Source of the DNA: Gari tellinella
Lineage: Eukaryota > Mollusca > Bivalvia > Cardiida > Psammobiidae
DNA: 64,000 nucleotides
Assembly: GCA_922989275.2 (NCBI GenBank)
Contig: OV277871.1
Span: 30,576,693-30,640,692 of the forward strand
Reading direction: 5' to 3'
A program made the translations under genes and the position numbers. Positions 20,300-31,660 of the stretch are shown piece after piece (positions within the stretch are counted from its first letter, which is position 1; every line of letters starts with the position of its first letter). The notes beneath the pieces are model-generated. The model was not told the DNA's origin, made no database searches, and was given only the letters and a program-made list of their open reading frames with translations.

Positions 20300-20540
20300 G
20301 GATGCTAAACGTTGTACGATAAAAACCGGTCGTACGTCAAAACTTAAAATACATTGTACATATAATTTTTGAATTCTCTATCTAACTATTTATTGTGACA
20401 TATCTTCTGAATTGTCTTTTCAAGGCAATTCCAAAGATATGTCACAAGACAAGATTAGATGGGGAAATAAATAATAATTGAGAATGTTAGCATACGACTT
20501 TCAACAATATTTGTCGTACGACGTTTCGTTAGACTTTTCC
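20300..20540. mobile_element. PalK element
   Basis: Ends TGCTAAACGTTGTACGATAA and TTGTCGTACGACGTTTCGTT; core TGTGACATATCTTCTGAATT and complement around GTCTTTTCAAGGC. About 240 bp. Confidence 0.78.
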
Positions 20541-20552
20541 CAGGTGAACATA

Positions 20553-20796
20553 CAGAGGAGAATACGTTATTCTTTCCCGTTTAAACGCAAACGAAATGCA
20601 AACGTATTGCAATAAATGTACAAAAACTTGTTGAGATCTCCAACTATCTATGATTATCTGAGTGGCAAACAGTTGAAGCCTGATTAGATGCCGGGTTACC
20701 CGGCGTCTGATCTGGCTGAAAATTGTTTACATTGGAAATGATAATTTTAGCAAAAATGCGTTTATTTTGAAAAAAATAATAATGTCTTCTCAACTG
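20553..20796 (+). mobile_element. PalC element
   Basis: CAGAGGAGAATACGTTATTC to TGTCTTCTCAACTG; core centre GATGCCGGGTTACCCGGCGTC. Confidence 0.8.
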
Positions 20797-21030
20797 TACA
20801 GTTTTAGCACATAGAAAGAATAACGTACTTCTGTACTGGAGTGGAATGGATGTTTTGATAAGCCTTCAACTATGCATACCTGTGCAGGGATTAATATAAT
20901 TATTTGAAATATGTTTTGTAGATAACATTAAAGCGTCACGCAGAAGACCAAACGTGCAGACTGTACTCTGACGATGATATCATCTGCTGCAAGATAGGTC
21001 GTCTTCAAAATGTATACCCGATACCTGCTA

Positions 21031-21276
21031 CAGTGGAGAAAACGTTATTCCTTCCCGTTTAAACGCAAACGTACGCAAACGCACAGTACTAACACGTAGA
21101 AAAGAACAATTTTGGGTAATTTCTGATAACTCATGTTTATATTGGTGGCAAACAGTTTGGAGCCAGATCAGACACCGGGTTACCCGGCGTCTGATCTGGC
21201 TCCAAACTGTTTGTAAAAGAAAAAAAAGTTTTAGAGTAAACGTGTTTATCGGGAAAGAATAACAGATTCTCCACTG
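21031..21276 (+). mobile_element. PalC element (TA-type MITE), complete
   Basis: CAGTGGAGAAAACGTTATTC to AATAACAGATTCTCCACTG with TA on each side. Subterminal CCCGTTTAAACGCAAACG; core CAAACAGTTTGGAGCCAGAT with its matched partner around GGGTTACCC. CAGTG ends and TA targets fit the Tc1/mariner superfamily (inference). Confidence 0.88.
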
Positions 21277-21402
21277 TATTAAATCGAATGATATGGATCA
21301 TAGTCTGGTCTTTTTTTTTATCATTTCTAGTATATTACACCATATCCTGGTGACCAATATTGTGTCACAGTACCGTAAACACAAATCCTTCAATATATCA
21401 AT

Positions 21403-22773
21403 CCCGTTTCTAGTTTTAAAGTCAGCCAACCACTTAAAACAGGCTGAAAGTAAAGCAGAATGCGCATTAAGGCGTGTTTTGCTTTATCTTTTACCTGATT
21501 TAAACTACCATTTGCTTTAGGGATATATATTTAGAATATACACTAAACGACACTTATAAGTGGGCATGTATTATATTTTAAATACCTTATTAACGCATCA
21601 ACCGAATTAAGTCAAATTTTCAGGATGTGTGCTTAAGAGACCATGTCTTACACCAATTTATATTTATTTTTTTATATCAATGAATAGCTAACAAATGACA
21701 AAGGTTAAAAAAACTACTGATGAATCACACGATATTCCAAAAAACCCCTAAAAGACGATAGAACAAGCTGCTTTACACCCTGGGTCGATTCTTAAAGTTA
21801 AAAATGACCCCAACGGAATCGAAAATTAAGGTTAAATAACCTGAGTCGATTCTTAACATAGAAAACTGACGCTGGGTTGATTCTTAATATCAAAAATTAC
21901 ATCGTGTCGAATTTTTAACGCAGCGTTAAATTTCATCTAACACAGTGTTTGTGCCCTTTACTTCATCCTGTAGGCATTATTTGATAATACGTTTGATTAT
22001 CGACTTTTCCGCTGCTGGTCGATAGTATAAATCAGTTTAGAATCATTTTTTGTAACAATATCAGAACCCTGCGGATTTCCTCCTAAACGCGATATTGCAT
22101 AAATATTTTTGGACTTTATTAGAAAATGTTTCAAATATATTGTGTTCAAAAATTAATTGCCTACATGGGCTATGTATTGTGTTAGATGGCACAATATAAG
22201 AGCAAGTAAAACTCATGTTTTATGAAATAGGAGAAACCATTTTGCAAATTAAATTATGCCAATCTGTAGAACAAATACATCTACCTATTATTATTCACTG
22301 GTGAGTTTATTATTTTCGTACAACAGATTGATTTGTAAATCAAAGACTAAGATGCATTGAGAGACACCGGCTTTAATTCAACTATTGGCTTCGCCTCCTT
22401 GCGGGATAGAAAACTTGATTTTTTTCTGGGTTTTTTTTTCATACAAGCGTGAGCTATTCCATTCCTTATAATCACGTGCAATTTTATTTTGCACGCTACG
22501 TCGAATTCCACGTGCATTTTTATGTTTTAACTTGTTTGCGCACTGGGCCGTGAAGATGTCACGCTTTTCAAAAAATGAATAGCGAGTTATAATTGCATTA
22601 TTGTTTTTAATATTTTGTAAAAATCTGGTTGAAAACAAACCAAGAACAAACTAACAAAAGAGATTTTTATACATGCACACTTATAAGTGTCGTTTAGTGT
22701 ATTTCCATGACTGTCTGTATAGATTGGAACTATTTTCGAGGCGTAAAATGGCGCATAAATTTAAGGAGCAATG
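21403..22773 (+). mobile_element. PalA element split by a CACTA-ended element
   Basis: Left part CGTTTCTAGTTTTAAAGTCA plus core (to about 21536); right part resumes at 22705 with TTTCCATGACTGTCTGTATA and GATTGGAACTATTTTC, the normal right side of PalA. Confidence 0.78.
21539..22702. mobile_element. CACTA-ended non-autonomous element (~1.16 kb)
   Basis: Terminal inverted repeats CACTAAACGACACTTATAAG then TG, and its exact complement at 22671-22702, flanked by TA on both sides. Inside is a string of about 31-bp imperfect repeats built on GGGTCGATTCTTAA (21780-21920). A minus-strand ORF of 86 codons (22378-22638) is not recognised. CACTA starts suggest EnSpm/CACTA, while TA duplications also fit other superfamilies. 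Confidence 0.72.
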
Positions 22774-22999
22774 GACTAGCATTTGTCTGAAGATATGTTG
22801 ACATGAGTGTAAAACAATGTGGCTCCTGACGTGATTTAAGTTACGTAGCGTCTGGGCAGGATTTAAACTGCTTTCAAATGACAATCTCTTCATGATTGTC
22901 AGCAAATGTACGCTGAACGGTGCAATTTAAATGAAACATAACAGTATTGTGGGGGAAAATACTTTAAATCCCGATCTCACGCATACATGTAAATGCAGT

Positions 23000-23400
23000 T
23001 GAAACTCGATGGTTCGAACCTACTCATATTTCTAAGTTAACCCTTTACCTCATAGCCTATTTCTAGTTGTGAAGATAGGTGACCACTTAAAACAGGTTGA
23101 AAGTAAAGCAGAATGTGCCTTAAGGCACAATCTGCTTTATTTTCAACCTGCTTTAAGCTAAAATCTGCTAGGTTATATAAAATATTTGTAATGGTAATTG
23201 TTCATGAGGGTATAAACTGGAACTATTTTCTTCAGCGGAGGAATAAATTAAATACGCTAAAAGTCGCTTCTATGGGGGAAAGGGTTAAAACGTGGCTGAG
23301 GTATGTTCGACTTTAACGAGATCGAGTTATCGAAATCAAACTTATAAAATACTGGTAAGGTCAATTCAAGCCAGTTCGAAGTATCGAGCTTAGACTGTAT
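23000..23400. mobile_element. PalI element split by PalA
   Basis: CAGTTGAAACTCGATGGTTC left part ends at TTAA 23037. It resumes after 23288 with ATGTTCGACTTTAACGAGAT and ends TATCGAGCTTAGACTGTATT. Confidence 0.7.
23037..23288 (+). mobile_element. PalA element nested in PalI
   Basis: TTAA 23037 to TTAA 23285; full-length with an intact GCCTTAAGGC core centre. Confidence 0.88.
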
Positions 23401-23439
23401 TAGAATAAAGATTATTCCATTTTCTTTCCTATTTTGAGT

Positions 23440-23625
23440 TGTTGTTGTTGTACAATATATTGTAGCACTACAACACAGTGCAAACTCTGATCGGAAGACT
23501 ACTAAAGGATCCCTATGATATTGGTATACACTATTTTCATAAGACATGTGCACCCTTCACACGTTCTCTATTTGCGAAAGGTGGGTATACTCGTCGCTAG
23601 GGCACAATGTGTAAGATATTATCAA
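23440..23625 (-). mobile_element. PalG element, decayed
   Basis: ACACAGTGCAAACTCTGATC and, at the far end, GGGTATACTCGTCGCTAGGG (PalG start in reverse). Confidence 0.5.
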
Positions 23626-23737
23626 CTGCTAGAACACGTAATGTCATAATTAATGATTTATAATATGATTTTTATCTGTAACGTTGAACATTATTTATTC
23701 AAACCAATGTATACTAAAATCACATAATACAGTGGTT

Positions 23738-23935
23738 TTTTAACCTCTCTAAAACGAACCCTACTATTTGATTTAATAAAAAAAACAGGTGACACATGTA
23801 GCTAATGCGAGGTGACAGTAAAACAGAAAGCTCATAAAAGAGCTTTCTGTTTTACTGCCACATTGCTTTAAGCAGTCACCTGTCGTACACAACTACATGT
23901 AATTATTTTATTAGTCGTAATAGAGAGGTTTTCCT
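23738..23935. mobile_element. PalH element
   Basis: Core GAGGTGACAGTAAAACAGAA then AGCTC and its complement AGAGCTTTCTGTTTTACTGC; right end AGAGAGGTTTTCC. Confidence 0.75.
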
Positions 23936-24600
23936 AGGATAGTTCTTATGAAATATGTATTCAATTGTTTTTGTATATGTAACGAGGTACATTGGACAAG
24001 TTGTCGAAAAGAAATGTTTGGTTTGTTCTGTTCTGGTTAAGCTGTTTTATATGTATAAAAGTTTCAATACGGTTTAAGAACATCCTTTATAGCCTAAATT
24101 TCAATACGAATTGCAAACAGTTTAGATCAATTAAGATTTTTGTCATGGGTAAACCCTTAACATAGACACTTCCAGTTTGAATTAAGACTAATACATGTAC
24201 ATTTTTTCTCCATTTTGAGCTGTTTGTTCTAAAATGACAAACAGTCCAGACCCAGAGCAGATGGCTCCTATGGTTCTACACTGTCTAACAAACAGAATAG
24301 GATCGAAAATAGTATTTATCAGACCGGTAGCTAGTCTAATCGTATCTTGACTGACAAACAGTTTGGATTAAACACATTATCTGAAAATATCTAAAATCCG
24401 TATTCCCATGAGAGTAATTGGATGTATGGAAATGTTTGACTAGTTACGGATGGAAACTTTTAGTCTTCACATTTGTCCATATATCTATTTGAGCACAATT
24501 GTTATTCCTTGATTAATGTCCATACCGCGAATGCGATTAATATCTTATACAGCAGAACCATTAGCGGTAACCAAACCCTTCGTTCAGAGCAAAATACCCA
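23936..24600. other. No gene; scattered core fragments
   Basis: CAAACAGTTTAGATCAATTA at about 24116 and CAAACAGTCCAGACCCAGAG at about 24239 are half-cores. Remaining sequence unrecognised. Confidence 0.5.
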
Positions 24601-24852
24601 TTTTAACTCTTTGTACCCTACTCACGCATATATGTGTCATTTGCAAATAGTGTATCTATGAGGAGTGCACGTGTCCTATGCAAACAGTGTAAACCCTGAT
24701 CAGAGGACTCCTTAAAGAGCCCTCTGATCACGGTCTACACTGTTTGTTATTTTGGCATATATTGTAAAAATCAACTCTAAGAAGTCAAAAATGGACTAGA
24801 CTAAATTGAAAATAAGAATAGTCCATTTGACATTTCAGGTAGGAAATGGTTA
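24600..24852 (+). mobile_element. PalG element
   Basis: CTTTGTACCCTACTCACGCA start; strong core CAAACAGTGTAAACCCTGAT / GATCACGGTCTACACTGTTT; GGACTAGACTAAATTGAAAA right segment. Confidence 0.78.
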
Positions 24853-25048
24853 ATGTATTCCTTCACTGAAGAAAAACGTCCCACTTTATACAGCCATGAA
24901 CATGCACCGTAACAATTATTTTTTCATATCCTTGTAGCTTAAGGCTCAAAACTAAGACGGTTTGCCTTTTACTGTCAACCTGCTGTAATTGCCGGGTCAC
25001 GTGTCAGTCCTCAAAACTAGAAACAGGTTATAGTGTGAAAGGTTAATG
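24849..25048 (-). mobile_element. PalA element, diverged
   Basis: TTCCTTCACTGAAGAAAAAC and CCACTTTATACAGCCATGAA left side; TCAAAACTAGAAACAGGTTA right side; core largely eroded. Confidence 0.65.
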
Positions 25049-25182
25049 GAATAGAACAGTAATACAGAAAGCTCAATGAGGAGCTTTCTGTATTAATGTT
25101 GTTCTGTATAACAAACATATTATGCAGATACATCTCCTACATTGTATTGAGAAGTGTTAACTTTTCTTTGAATAATAAGGTT

Positions 25183-25524
25183 CAGTGCTCCATCTCTACA
25201 ACAGAGCCCGATGGCAAACAAAGTGTGTGTGTGTTGTTCAGAGGGAGTCTTTATAGGGAAGGAGTCGGCTTACATTTGCAAACAGCTTGAATCCAGATCA
25301 GTCGCCGCGTACGCGGCGTCTGATCTGAATTCAAGTTGTTTGTCACTGTCATTATGTTTTTGTCTGTCAAAATGGCCAATATGTGATCTTTAAGAAATAC
25401 AGCAGACGACAATTCTAAGCAGAAGATATCGCAGACTTGCACAGGTTGGACATAATTGTACTGTTTGGGGAACAGCGGCAATCACTGTTGGCAGGAGGGA
25501 ATCGTTAATTGGGAGGGAGCACTG
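25183..25524. mobile_element. PalE element
   Basis: CAGTGCTCCATCTCTACAAC to AGGGAGCACTG, TA at the right. Core CAAACAGCTTGAATCCAGAT with matched partner; AGCAGACGACAATTCTAAGC outer arm as in PalD. Confidence 0.82.
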
Positions 25525-25649
25525 TAATAAGGTACCACAGTGTATAGGACCGAAACGATTCCTCGGTTTGTAGTTACTTTCGGTTGAATCCACAATGATC
25601 TACACTGTTGCCTAACGTCTACCTTTATGGACGATATGAACAATTGGTT

Positions 25650-25850
25650 AACACATTCAACCATAGCGACGAGTATACACCTACTTAACAAACTATGTAT
25701 ATGTAAAGAGTACACGTGTCCTATGCAAACAATGTAGAATCCCTCCAATACACTTGCAATATATTGTTTAAATCAACCCTAAATAGTCTATTATGGACTA
25801 GATTTGATTGGAATTGTCAATTGAAAGTTTCAAGGGTGAATGAAAGAGAG
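25650..25850 (+). mobile_element. PalG element lacking its hairpin centre
   Basis: GCGACGAGTATACACC, GTAAAGAGTACACGTGTCCT, then only CAAACAATGTAGAATCCCTC before the TGCAATATATTG tract: the palindrome is deleted. Confidence 0.65.
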
Positions 25851-26008
25851 GCTTACATAAAAGGATGCTACTTATCTCACGGCATGTTATGTTGTAAGAT
25901 CGTTTGAGAAGGGTATAGGGTTTTGTTGAATAATTGGTCAACAAGATATCACAAATGTTTGTGACCGATACAATCATTTCGCTTGCATACTCTTTTGTTT
26001 TATTGAAT

Positions 26009-26215
26009 TTAATCCTAGCTACGAGTATACGCGTCATTTACAAATATGGTACCTGTAAAGAGTACACTTATTCTATGCAAACAGTATAGGAGCCCTCTGT
26101 TCAGGGTCTGCACTGTTTGTCATTTTGCAACATAGACCTACTGCTAAACTCAACCCTTAAGATTCAAATATGGACTACATGTAATTGAAAATTTCAAGGG
26201 TAAATAAAAGAGAGG
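26009..26215 (+). mobile_element. PalG element
   Basis: AATCCTAGCTACGAGTATAC start; core partly deleted to CAAACAGTATAGGAGCCCTC and TCAGGGTCTGCACTGTTTG. Confidence 0.7.
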
Positions 26216-26524
26216 CTTAAGTAACAGGATGTTGCTTATCTCACGGCAATATTTGTTGTAAGATCGTTAATGAAACTGGTGTCTGACCTTTAAGTTAACA
26301 TTGCGAACCATGTAAACAGTATCCATTGTAAGTAGGATTGCTTAGTGTTCAATTAACATATCTAATGTAAACAGTCTTGGGTTCAACGTGGTTCCCTTGC
26401 ACTGCCATAATTCATCGTCTGCTGTAAACGTTTTCACCGCCATAACGTCGTCTGCTTCAATACTGTGGTCTGAGGTTTTTTTGGTCAAATCTAGAGTTCA
26501 AACAAAAGGATAGAATACATATCT
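26216..26524. other. PalD-like arm fragments, no gene
   Basis: CACTGCCATAATTCATCGTC and CACCGCCATAACGTCGTCTG (26400-26450) are reverse PalD end/arm pieces without a core. Confidence 0.5.
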
Positions 26525-27041
26525 ACAGTGCTCCCTCCCTACAACGACCCTCTCAACAACGACTCCCTCCCTACAACGACCCTCACAACAACGACTCCCT
26601 CCCTACAACGACCCTCACAACAACGACTCCCTCCCTACAACGACCCTCTCAACAACGACTCCCTCCCTACAACGACCCTCTCAACAACGACTTCCTTCCT
26701 ACAACGACCCTCTCAACAACGACTCCCTCCTTACAACGACCCTTGTCGCAGTTCTCTAAACAGGACAATTATGGCTGACGCCTTTACAGCTACAATATCG
26801 TCTGCTTAAAATTGTCGTCTGCTAATTTTCTCAAAACTACATGAACATTTTGACAGAAAAAAACTAAATTAACGAGTGACAAACAGCTTGAATCCAGATC
26901 AGACGCCGCGTTACGCGGCGTCTGATCTGGATTCAAGCTGTTTGCAAATGTAAACCAATTTCCCTCCCTATAACGACTCCCTCCGTACAACGCACACATT
27001 TTGTGTCTCCCATTAGGTGTCGTTGTAGAGAGGGAACGCTG
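26525..27041. mobile_element. PalE element with an expanded end
   Basis: CAGTGCTCCCTCCCTACAAC to GTAGAGAGGGAACGCTG, TA flanks. The core at 26880-26945 is a perfect palindrome (CAAACAGCTTGAATCCAGAT, centre GCGTTACGC). The left end is enlarged by the minisatellite at 26530. Confidence 0.88.
26530..26745 (+). repeat. 32-bp minisatellite in the end of a PalE element
   Basis: About 6.7 copies of a 32-bp unit made of CTCCCTCCCTACAACGACCC and TCTCAACAACGA (two units have TCACAACAACGA). It produces an artefactual repetitive ORF. Confidence 0.93.
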
Positions 27042-27149
27042 TAAATGTCATTCAAGCAGTTTCGCGTTACGCAGCGTCTGGTTAGGAATCAAAACTGTTT
27101 GCAACGTTTGTAGCCGCCTGTGGAATAGTGAAAAGGGTTATGACAATTC

Positions 27150-27325
27150 TTCGATAAAAGCAATCGAAACTCAATACTCGCTTAAATCGTACATATCATC
27201 TGAATTTGAAAAATCGATCTTGCTTAAGTCGAATATACCCGTATTTCAAAGTTAAGCCCCGTTGTAACTTTGAAATATGAATATGTTCGAACTAACACGA
27301 GTTCGAGAAATCGCGTTTCCACTTT
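27150..27325. mobile_element. PalI element
   Basis: AATCGAAACTCAATACTCGC left; AACGCGATTTCTCGAACTCG complement at the right, with AAGTCGAATATACCCGTATT and AAAGTT in between. Confidence 0.6.
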
Positions 27326-28124
27326 ATTCCAATACAATCAGACTTTAGCTTAATGACAACCTTGGATGTATCATTTATCTTTCGCTAAACACGTGACTGT
27401 TTTGTGAAGGTCAAGTGTAAACCAGAAGCCTGAAGGAGCTTCAAAGCCCCACGATCTACATGTAACTGCTACCTTTGCAAACTATCGTTAATCTGTCTTC
27501 CTTTCGGAGAGGGCTAATATATAGAAGTTTGATTATAATTGCTATAGAGTTGCAAATCTAGGAATACGGTGTGTGCTATCATTATTGAATATATGTGTTC
27601 AATACGTTACAAATTTTTCTGCAATTCCAATTGAAATATTGATGTCGATAAAAGATAAAATAGTGAGCGGAAACACAGTCCATTTGAACGTAAATTGAAG
27701 CAGCAATAAAGAGAAAATGATAGAAACTTCTACTATCTATTCAAACATCGGGTCTCAGGTAGTATGGTGCTTGCTCAGACGCTGACGGATGATGCTATTC
27801 CAAATGGTTTGAAATGGACGCCTTACTTTAGAACAGGAAAACAATGTATTGCATCCCAGTATTCAATTAAGTCTGCAAAAACGTCTACATGTACTCCGGT
27901 TTCTCGTTTCTAAATTTTGTTCAAACTAACGTTGAAATTCACCGAACTGTTAATAATGCAGTAATGGCTGTTTGAGTATACATTCGTTTAGAATTTCTGT
28001 AAACACATGCCCATTGTTAGAATCTGAAACTTGGATATCCTTGTCCCAGAACAATACACATGCAAGCTGCATTATTGCCGTCTGAATACCGGTAATTTGT
28101 CGTCCGCAAAAAATGTTCTAAATG
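27326..28124. other. About 800 bp with no recognised feature
   Basis: Not obviously built of Pal elements and without an ORF above 60 codons on either strand until 28017. One of the larger unique-looking stretches. Confidence 0.5.
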
Positions 28125-28345
28125 AATTACACTATTTACTGCCTTTCCCTGAGTGTGCAATATATATTTACAACCAGTTTGGTTCGTGATCAGACGCCAC
28201 ATAACGCGGTGTCTGATTATTATCCAAACTGTCTGATACTCATTTTTATATTTCTTAGGTCAGAATACATAAAATTGAAATTTAATCAATTAAAGCAGAC
28301 GACAATTGTTTGAATTTGATGACGCAATGGCAGACAATGGGTTAA
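28125..28345 (+). mobile_element. PalD element
   Basis: TTTACTGCCTTTCCCTGAG start, TTAA 28342 end; core mismatched in loop region (GACGCCACATAACGCGGTGTC). Confidence 0.78.
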
Positions 28346-28379
28346 ATGCAGTTTCTTTTTTTTAGAAATATCCTTTTCA

Positions 28380-28593
28380 TTAACCCTTAGCCCGCCAAAT
28401 AAATTGTCGTCTGCTATATTTCTCGTCTGCTTCAAGTTTCAAAGTGCTTCAAAGTTGCTCAAAATTGCTGAAAATGTTGTCCGAGTGTCAAACAGCTTGG
28501 ATCCGGATGAGACGCCGAGTTACTCGGCGTCTCATCCGGATCCAAGCTGTTTGCATATGGAGCTATAGTCGTGAGTGGCAGGCTAAGGGTTAA
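28380..28593 (-). mobile_element. PalD subtype D2, young copy 1
   Basis: TTAA both ends; ends TTAACCCTTAGCCCGCCA and TGGCAGGCTAAGGGTTAA. Core GACGCCGAGTTACTCGGCGTC with perfectly matched outer arms (GCTTGGATCCGGATGAGACG). Differs from the copy at 39339 at about three positions. Confidence 0.92.
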
Positions 28594-28841
28594 CATAGTT
28601 TATTACGTAACTTATACCAGAGTTTCTAACAGTTTGGATTTAGATGAGATGCCGAGTTACTCGAATCTGAGTCACTTATCTGAATTCAAGCTGTTTGCAA
28701 CACATATCATATAATTTGAAACTTTGACAAATTCGCATGCAGCAGAATGCTAAAGATTAATACAGTCAATCGTTATTAAGCAATAACCATGTACAGTATT
28801 TAGTATAGATCTACGTAGTCGCCTAATGTAAGATAGAAGTA

Positions 28842-29199
28842 CAGTGTTACCTCTCTCCAACGACCCTCCCAACAACGGTTCCCTCATTATAACGACGATT
28901 GCCGCTGTTCCCAAAGCAATATAATTATGTCCAACCTTTTCGCGGCTGTAATATAGTCTACTTAAAATTGTCGTCTGCTGAATTTCTCAAATTTACATAT
29001 GAGCCATTTTGACAGAAAAAACCATAATGACGAGTAGCAAACAGCTTGAATCCAGATCAGACGCCGCGTAACGCGGGGTCTGATCTTGATTCAAGCTGTT
29101 TGCAAATGTAAGCCAATTTCCCTCCCTATAACGACTCCCTCCTAACAACGCACATATTTTTTGTCTCCCATTCGGTGTCGTTGTAGAGAGGGAGCGCTG
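28842..29199. mobile_element. PalE element
   Basis: CAGTGTTACCTCTCTCCAAC to GTAGAGAGGGAGCGCTG, TA flanks. Core centre GCCGCGTAACGCGG. Confidence 0.85.
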
Positions 29200-29285
29200 T
29201 AATACATAAAGCTTCTATAGGAACAGTCATTGTTAAGAGGTTATCGCGCTACATAGCTCAGTGGTTGTTTAATACAAGTATCTCT

Positions 29286-29748
29286 TTAACCCTTTACTCC
29301 ATTGAACTCTTTCCAATTTATATGGTCATGAATACAGTGGAGAATCTGTTATTCTTTCCCGTTTAAACGCAAACGTACGCAAACGCAAAGCACTAAAACG
29401 TAGAAAAGTACAATTTTTGGACAATTCTGATAATTCATGTTTATCTTGGTGGCAAACAGTTTGGAGCCTGATCAGACGCCGGGTTACCCGGCGTCTGATC
29501 TGGCTCCAAGCTGTTTGCACTGCAAATAATAGTTTTAGCGTAAACGCGTTTATTGGGAAAGAATAAAACGTTCTTCACTGTATGTACCATAATACATCTT
29601 TTCTACATCATAGTAGATTGAAGCTTAAAGCAGGCTTAGCGTAAAGCAGAATGCGTCTTAAGGCGCATTCTGAATTGCGTTCAACCTGCTTTTTAAAAAT
29701 GGTCACCTATATTCAAAACCAAATACAGACTGTGGGATAAAGGGTTAT
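29286..29748 (-). mobile_element. PalA element split by PalC
   Basis: TTAACCCTTTACTCCATTGA, then TATATGGTCATGAA up to TA 29333; resumes at 29581 with TATGTACCATAATACATC and the GCAGGCTTAGCGTAAAGCAG core. Confidence 0.82.
29335..29580 (+). mobile_element. PalC element nested in PalA
   Basis: CAGTGGAGAATCTGTTATTC to AAAACGTTCTTCACTG with TA duplicated. The uninterrupted PalA sequence has a single TA here (..CATGAATATGTA..). Confidence 0.9.
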
Positions 29749-30085
29749 AGTGATAACACAATGCATTATGCTTGCCAATACAAACTGATAGCACATCTAC
29801 ATACATTTGTAATAGAAGTTCAGCATTGGTAACCTGTAGGTCGTCAACCAGTTATGGTTACTTTTCTCGTTTGAACAAAAGTGAATTCACAAAAACAATT
29901 CAGTTAATTGTAGAAGAGACAATACTTTAAAAAAAGTGCACACACTGTAAAAAAAAATGAGTTATGCCTATTCTGAACAGAGTAACAAACAGTTTTGAGT
30001 TTTAAGTTACAAAAAGATTTATTATATTTGTCCATAATAAATTGAAAGCATAGCTATTTGCACTAGAACTACAACACAGTGATTA
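29749..30085. other. No recognised feature
   Basis: AT-rich. GGTAACCTGTAGGTCGTCAA / GTAACCCAGTCACGG words recur at about 30255, hinting at an old duplication around the PalI copy. Confidence 0.4.
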
Positions 30086-30086
30086 C

Positions 30087-30254
30087 AGTCGAACTTCGAT
30101 ATCTCGAACTCGCTTAATTCGAACTATCCGATATATATAGTTCGACACATGAACTGCATTACTTCATCCTCGGTTCAGTCGAACATACTTCGTTTTAACT
30201 TTGAAATACGGGTATGTTCGACTTAACCGAGTTCGAGATATCGAAGTTCTACTA
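30087..30254. mobile_element. PalI element, complete
   Basis: CAGTCGAACTTCGATATCTC left and GAGATATCGAAGTTCTACT right; inner GTCGAACATACTTCG and GGTATGTTCGACTTAACCGA. About 168 bp, TA-like flanks. Confidence 0.85.
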
Positions 30255-30425
30255 TATGTAAGTTGTAACCCAGTCACGGTTATTTTCCTTTCGAACAAAA
30301 TAAAACTAAATCACAAAACGATGAGTTGTAGAAAAGATTTTTTTTATTGAAAAACAAACAGGGCTAAAATGTATTTATTCTACGTGTATTTCATTTTCAA
30401 CAGAGTGCAAAACACTAAATACATT

Positions 30426-30665
30426 TTAATCCATTACCCCATAGCTTGTTTCAAGTTTGGGAGACAGGTGAAGTAGTTTTAAAGTAAAGCAGAATGTACT
30501 TTAAGGCGCATTCTGCATTGCTGTCCACCTGCTTAAGAGTATCGTCTATTAGAAAATAAAAACACATCTCTTATGATACATATTCATTGCTGTATACATT
30601 TGAAATACTTTCTTCAGTAGCGGCATATATGATAGTCAATGAGTACAAATGTGTATCTTTGGAGT
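30426..30665 (+). mobile_element. PalA element, diverged
   Basis: TTAATCCATTACCCCATAGC start; core with ACTTTAAGGCGCATTCTGC; right end decayed. Confidence 0.72.
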
Positions 30666-30900
30666 ATATAGATAAGTTTTTTCGGCATCTGATCTTGCTC
30701 ATAACGATGCACAAATGACAAATCATCTTTGGAAAAGCAACGCGATTATTAGCTAAAATAATTTTTTATTCCCTACATACGAGATAATCAAAATGTGAGA
30801 GTTTTTATAGGGTTCACATCACTTAACAACAGAAAATCTAGTATAGAACTATGCAAAAACGGGTTAGCTTCCAATAGACGGAATCCAAACTTTTGCAATA

Positions 30901-31301
30901 CAGTGAAACCCCCCTAAACCGGACATGTGTGGGGACAAAATAAATGTCCGGTTGAGAGGGGTTTCCGGTTTAGAGGGGTTTTGACCCAACGCTTGTTTCT
31001 AGTAGGGAAGATAGCTGATCACTTAAAGCAGATTGAAAGTAAAGCAGAATGCGCCTAAAGGCGCATTCTGCTTTACTTTCAACCTGCTTTAAGCTATCAT
31101 CTGCTAGAATATAGAACTATTTCTGATGATGCATATTCATGAATGTATTTTCTTCAGTGATAGAATAAATCAAAGGCGTAAAAGGCATATTTATGGTGTA
31201 ATGGGTTAAAATATAGAAGGGTTGGAAACGGGACCAAAGTTTTTGTCCGGTTTAGAGGGAAATCCGGTATTTAGAGGTTCCTTTTTAGAGGGGTTTCACT
31301 G
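30901..31301 (+). mobile_element. PalB/PalA composite element, copy 3
   Basis: CAGTGAAACCCCCCTAAACC to AGGGGTTTCACTG with TA on each side. Internal PalA (about 30978-31208) has a perfect GCGCCTAAAGGCGC-centred core. Confidence 0.86.
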
Positions 31302-31516
31302 TATATTGCATTTAAAGTAACCGTAAAAAGCACAAACATGGACTAGTCTTATTTGTAACTGAATTGTAGATTAATACTTTCAGGGTAGAATGTTTTGATT
31401 TAGATGACAATGTCATGCACGACAAAACAACACATGAAGCCAAACCACGTATGCCCGGCATAAAACAGACCCTTGATTTAAAAGATAGTCGTTCTTCTTT
31501 ATTGGAAAATATTTTA

Positions 31517-31610
31517 CAATGGTAAAGATGTTATTCTTTCCCAATAAACGCGCTAGTGCTAAAACACTAATTTCTATTGCAAACAGATTGGAGTCAGATA
31601 TCGTGAGCCT
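31517..31610 (-). mobile_element. PalC half element
   Basis: CAATGGTAAAGATGTTATTC, TTTCCCAATAAACGCG and CAAACAGATTGGAGTCAGAT; stops before the core centre. Confidence 0.6.
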
Positions 31611-31660
31611 TTTCAAAAAAGCTGTGTTCTTCAGTATTTATGACATTGCTTTAGCACGCA

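Noticed and set aside
26528..26809. 93-codon Pro/Asn/Thr repeat ORF
   Set aside because: Produced by the 32-bp minisatellite in the end of a PalE element; no start context or splice sites.
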